Shown here one piece after another: positions 60,867 through 64,000 of a stretch of 64,000 nt of DNA; positions within the stretch are counted from its first letter, which is position 1; each line of letters starts with the position of its first letter. This stretch comes from Candidatus Undinarchaeales archaeon (GTDB lineage: Archaea > SpSt-1190 > JASMDC01). The notes beneath the pieces were generated by a model. The model was not told the origin of the DNA. It was given only the letters and a program-made list of their open reading frames with translations, and did no database searches. The stretch is taken from the NCBI GenBank assembly GCA_030753015.1, contig JASMDC010000016.1, positions 10,773 to 74,772 of the forward strand, given 5' to 3'. The translations under genes and the position numbers were made by a program.

Positions 60867-62704
60867 GAAGGACTATTATCAACCGCCAACATCGCGGTCA
60901 GCTCTCTATGATAGCGCTGATCGCCCTTTCGGTCCTCATCATCGGCACGCTCTATATGTTCTTTACACGAGGCCAGCAGGACCGTGATCTGGCGGACGAC
61001 CGCCGGCAGGCCGAAACGGTCAAGGAAGAGCAGGTCAAGATTGAACAGGCGATATCGTCCATCCTCGAGAGGGCCATCCATCAGTCCGCCGAGGAGATGG
61101 CATTACATGCGGGTTTCACCGAGGAGAACGCGCCCCTTGGCCACCCGCGAGGCGTACCCTATCTCTTCGACAGGGGTAAGAAAGTGAACGTGCCTACCGT
61201 CGAGGTCATGCAGATCATGATGTCCGAGGAGGTGTCCCGTCGAGTAGCGGAGGAACGGGACAAACTCAAGCGCACACTATCCCTCAACCACATCACCATG
61301 GGGGAACCGAACGCTACTGTCGAGCTCTACAATGAGAGCATCCGCACGACACTCGCGCTCCCGCTGATCGTGCTCGACGATAAGGGCGTGACGGTCACGA
61401 CCGCGATCAAGTTCGATAAGAACGTGCCTCTACGACTGAAGACATTACGAGACCGTGCTGTCGCGTACATAGACGCGTACATCGAACGACGTGAGATCGA
61501 GGACAACCTGCTCATGACTATCACACAGGACTCCCGCATCTGGGGGCCGAACATGGGCATGCGAGGCCTCACATCCTGCGGTGTGGCCAAGAAGGTCCAC
61601 CGGTCGGAGATGGTCCAGCCATTCCGCCAGAACGCACAGCTAGCCGTCGCACTGGAGCTCGATACGGTACGCAGTAAACAACCTGCAAACGACCTCGTTG
61701 CCTGGACCGCCGAGGTGGACCGTCAGGCCCTCAATTTCACGCTCTTGGCTAACAAGGGAACTGATAAGGAGAGCACCGATGTTGTAGAGGAAATCGCTGT
61801 ACCGACCATTATCGCATCGCAATCATGCTTCAAGCGTTTTTCCGTTGTGTACAATGTGACATTCCCTGTTGAGATGCGCATTAGGGACCTCATGAAGAGC
61901 ACAAAGGTCGTCGGTGGCGAAGGGAGCGTCGAGGTAAAGCCCCTCGAGTTCGTGTTCTATATGCGACCGTTCCTCCGTGAGGATGACATCAAGGGGATAG
62001 ACGAGAGCGTCTCCGATCCGGAAGAGATATCTCATGTCTGCCAGGGCTCGTGCACGCTCGATATCGGGATGGCCGACTCGTCGGGGACTAAGGTCCGCTC
62101 CGGCACTGTGTATATCGACTCCTGTCCCTATGTCTACCCTACAGAGGGATCTGACCAGCTCCACGTCGACAACGCTCCGTGCAATATCCATACCCTTGTC
62201 GCCGAGTCAACGGATCCTGCAGGGAAGGCGCGGTACGTGGAGCGAGTGAACATCCTGGCTACGTTCTCACGTGACATCTCTATCCTCGACCACGGCACAG
62301 TAAAGGGAACTGTCGCGATGCGCAACCGAGTGTTCTGTATCAATTCTCGACGTGTGGACGATAGGGGGACCGTCCCTCTCGGCTACGTCGACGGAAAGCC
62401 ACCCACCTTCATCGAGATCGTCCTATCGCCCCTCAATCCAAGGATGAGCGAATCCCTCACATCCATTGTTGACGAGAACGGGCAGTTCACCATCGAGGGT
62501 GTCGTACCGGGACGATATCTGGCACTCTACGTACCCTCCATGGACCGGGATGGAAGGCCAGGATGGAAGGTCCTCCCCCATGGGGAGGTTCTCACCGTTA
62601 CCGAGGGAACCAACGATCTAGGGACCGTCACGCTCGACCCGATGCTCGTGGAACCGGTCGGAGACGGCGGGTACGAGCGCATCGCCCGGAAGGAGAGCTG
62701 CTAG
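60863..62704 (+). CDS. Large exported protein with N-terminal RGQLS-type membrane helix
   Basis: Protein of 613 residues. Basic N-terminus RRTIINRQHRGQLS, then one helix (MIALIALSVLIIGTLYMFF) and a long extracellular part. The N-terminus is like class III/prepilin-like signals (Gln-x-Ser after Gly), but the Glu at position +5 of prepilins is missing. It is also like the GQxTIF-type proteins common in DPANN archaea. A coiled stretch (about 37-70) follows, then mixed alpha/beta and beta domains, with a final carboxypeptidase-regulatory-like fold (TSIVDENGQFTIEGVVPGRY). ATG 60863 overlaps the previous stop (ATGA). Possibly a pilus-like or scaffold component. Confidence 0.6.
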   Translation: MRRTIINRQHRGQLSMIALIALSVLIIGTLYMFFTRGQQDRDLADDRRQAETVKEEQVKIEQAISSILERAIHQSAEEMALHAGFTEENAPLGHPRGVPYLFDRGKKVNVPTVEVMQIMMSEEVSRRVAEERDKLKRTLSLNHITMGEPNATVELYNESIRTTLALPLIVLDDKGVTVTTAIKFDKNVPLRLKTLRDRAVAYIDAYIERREIEDNLLMTITQDSRIWGPNMGMRGLTSCGVAKKVHRSEMVQPFRQNAQLAVALELDTVRSKQPANDLVAWTAEVDRQALNFTLLANKGTDKESTDVVEEIAVPTIIASQSCFKRFSVVYNVTFPVEMRIRDLMKSTKVVGGEGSVEVKPLEFVFYMRPFLREDDIKGIDESVSDPEEISHVCQGSCTLDIGMADSSGTKVRSGTVYIDSCPYVYPTEGSDQLHVDNAPCNIHTLVAESTDPAGKARYVERVNILATFSRDISILDHGTVKGTVAMRNRVFCINSRRVDDRGTVPLGYVDGKPPTFIEIVLSPLNPRMSESLTSIVDENGQFTIEGVVPGRYLALYVPSMDRDGRPGWKVLPHGEVLTVTEGTNDLGTVTLDPMLVEPVGDGGYERIARKESC

Positions 62705-62760
62705 AGCGCCCCGACTACGTCCACGCAACACTCTTAAAACATCTTGCGCGACCGTGACCT

Positions 62761-63510
62761 ATGAAGCTCCTCTCCTGGAACGTCAATGGCATCCGCGCGG
62801 CCATCCGCAAGGGATTCATCGAGGCAATCTCCGAGGTCGGCCCCGACATCATCTGTGTCCAGGAGACCAAAGCCCGGTCGGAGGACGTCAACCTGGACCT
62901 CCCCGGATACGAGCAGTACTGGAACAGTGCCCAGAAGAAAGGCTATTCAGGAACGGCGGTGTTCACGCGTATCAAGCCCTTGGCCGTTCTCTACGGCATG
63001 GGGAAGGAGGAGCACGACACCGAGGGACGTCTCATCACGCTCGAGTTCTCCGACCACTTCCTCGTGTGCGTGTACACACCGAACGCCCAACACGGGCTCA
63101 AGCGCCTGCCATACCGGATCGAATGGGACCGGGACTTCCTCGACTTCGTCAAGCACCTCGATTCCATGAAGCCGGTCATCATCACCGGTGACCTGAACGT
63201 CGCCCACGAGGAGATCGACCTGGCCAACCCGGACCGCAATCATGAGAACCCGGGATTCTCCGATGAAGAGCGTCGCGACTTCACCGCGATCCTCGAGGCC
63301 GGGTTCGTGGACACCTTCCGACACTTCACGAAGGATCCAGGGCACTATACATGGTGGTCGTACAGGTTCAATTCCCGTGCTAGGAACATCGGATGGCGCA
63401 TTGATTATGTATGTGTGTCCCAGAAGCTCCTGCCCAAGGTCCAGGATGCCTTCATACTTCCAGAGGTCATGGGCTCCGACCATTGCCCTGTGGTCATCCT
63501 GTACTCATGA
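62761..63510 (+). CDS. xthA: Exodeoxyribonuclease III / AP endonuclease
   Basis: DNA repair enzyme of 249 residues that cuts at abasic sites and trims 3' ends. Motifs: LLSWNVNGIRA (Asn7), CVQETKA (Glu35), VYTPNA (Tyr), ITGDLNVAHEEID (Asp/Asn pair) and the last GSDHCPVV (catalytic His). Normal length and complete. TTAAAA about 25 nt before ATG 62761 points to a leaderless transcript. Its stop lies 4 nt from the converging permease gene. Confidence 0.93.
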   Translation: MKLLSWNVNGIRAAIRKGFIEAISEVGPDIICVQETKARSEDVNLDLPGYEQYWNSAQKKGYSGTAVFTRIKPLAVLYGMGKEEHDTEGRLITLEFSDHFLVCVYTPNAQHGLKRLPYRIEWDRDFLDFVKHLDSMKPVIITGDLNVAHEEIDLANPDRNHENPGFSDEERRDFTAILEAGFVDTFRHFTKDPGHYTWWSYRFNSRARNIGWRIDYVCVSQKLLPKVQDAFILPEVMGSDHCPVVILYS

Positions 63511-63514
63511 CTCA

Positions 63515-64000
63515 TCAAACGGTGAGCGTTCGCCACAGCTGACGAAGGGTCGGTCGTGTCCCGTACATGAGGATGGTCGCACGGAAGATACGACCGAAAA
63601 CACGCGACGCAATTATCGTAGAGATCACCAGGACCAGGGAGAAGAAGAAGACCTCACCAATAGAGGGTGCGTGCGAGAATATCCGGATGATCATCACCAT
63701 GGGAGTGAAGAATGGGAAGAGGGCCAATAGACGTGCGAGAGCCACGTTCTCCTGAATTGCTGGTAAGAGGATGAAAGGCACAAGGGCGAACCACGAAACC
63801 GTCATGCTGATGTACTGCGACTCGCGAAGCGATGAGCCCATCGCACCGAGGCCTGCCAGCACCATGCCGTAGAACAGGTAGCCGAGGAGGAAGAATAGCA
63901 GTGACAGGGCGATGGTCGATGCGGTGATCTGGACCGTTGTCGATGCCAGTGCAAAAGCTGCACCACCGAACCATATTGTCATCTGTATGAGCCCAAGAAG
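63515..64000 (-). CDS. ABC-2-type transporter permease, 5'-truncated by the window edge
   Basis: The last 160 or so residues of a membrane protein whose frame is open to the right edge. It has five or more helices with the arrangement LFFLLGYLFYGMVLAGLGAMGSSLRESQYISM, then LFPFFTPMVMIIRIFS, typical of NatB/ABC-2 permeases. These pair with an ATPase to export small molecules or lipids. The start, partner and substrate lie outside the window. Confidence 0.72.
   Translation of the reverse strand, partial: LLGLIQMTIWFGGAAFALASTTVQITASTIALSLLFFLLGYLFYGMVLAGLGAMGSSLRESQYISMTVSWFALVPFILLPAIQENVALARLLALFPFFTPMVMIIRIFSHAPSIGEVFFFSLVLVISTIIASRVFGRIFRATILMYGTRPTLRQLWRTLTV

Overview
The window is a gene-dense stretch of an archaeal chromosome with fairly high GC. 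It carries about 50 protein genes, one intron-containing tRNA gene, and no rRNA, CRISPR array or recognisable insertion sequence. The archaeal assignment rests on four observations. Many start codons sit 25-28 nt downstream of a TATA element (leaderless starts), while others follow a GGTGA/GGAGG Shine-Dalgarno. The elongator tRNA-Met has an intron after anticodon position 37. The S-layer protein is of the Methanococcus type. Several families are archaeal: DUF555/UPF0212, archaeal MiaB-like methylthiotransferase, type II methionine aminopeptidase, COG1784 permease and DUF1670. Very large cysteine-rich secreted proteins, together with a membrane protein starting RGQLS plus a single helix, resemble what is seen in DPANN-type archaea. 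That narrower placement is inference.

Layout. 1-5.9 kb: L-aspartate oxidase (cut by the window edge), a DUF47 protein, DUF555, a small membrane protein, a JAMM-like protein, a GT-C-type membrane glycosyltransferase and an HD hydrolase. 5.9-16.9 kb: a second GT-C-like system split over two genes, then gamma-glutamyltranspeptidase, a metallo-beta-lactamase-fold hydrolase, a TIM-barrel protein, DUF72, a winged-helix-like protein, a cyclic amidohydrolase, two nucleotide-sugar epimerases and a thioredoxin reductase. 16.9-18.8 kb: two tandem DUF1670 genes and a coupled small ORF. 18.9-43.5 kb: the cell-surface region, with a cysteine-rich membrane-anchored protein, twin two-helix proteins, an ectodomain transglutaminase, a 1569-residue cysteine-rich membrane protein, the S-layer protein with a strong terminator, a KaiC/RAD55-like ATPase and a 2845-residue secreted cysteine-rich protein. 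A MiaB-like enzyme and a phosphoesterase sit among them. 43.6-46.2 kb: tRNA-Met, ribose-5-phosphate isomerase, a zinc-ribbon mini-protein, a DUF2299-like protein and a glutamine-amidotransferase-fold protein. 46.4-50.3 kb: a compact unidirectional cluster of a small membrane protein, an unknown protein, a pol-beta-type nucleotidyltransferase, a PHP phosphoesterase and a nucleoside-phosphorylase-fold protein. 50.3-54.6 kb: map, sua5, a COG1784 permease, an OB-fold protein and truD. 54.6-62.7 kb: three large exported proteins in a row. 62.8-64 kb: exonuclease III and a truncated ABC-2 permease.

How it fits together (inference). The dominant theme is building an elaborate, probably glycosylated and disulfide-rich cell envelope: an S-layer, several large cysteine-rich exported proteins, two GT-C enzymes, nucleotide-sugar epimerases and a thioredoxin reductase. 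The most promising candidate for an undescribed system is the nucleotidyltransferase / PHP / nucleoside-phosphorylase cluster, two of whose members share the N-terminus MYDLD. Several divergent gene pairs appear to share one central TATA-like element, which suggests compact bidirectional promoters.
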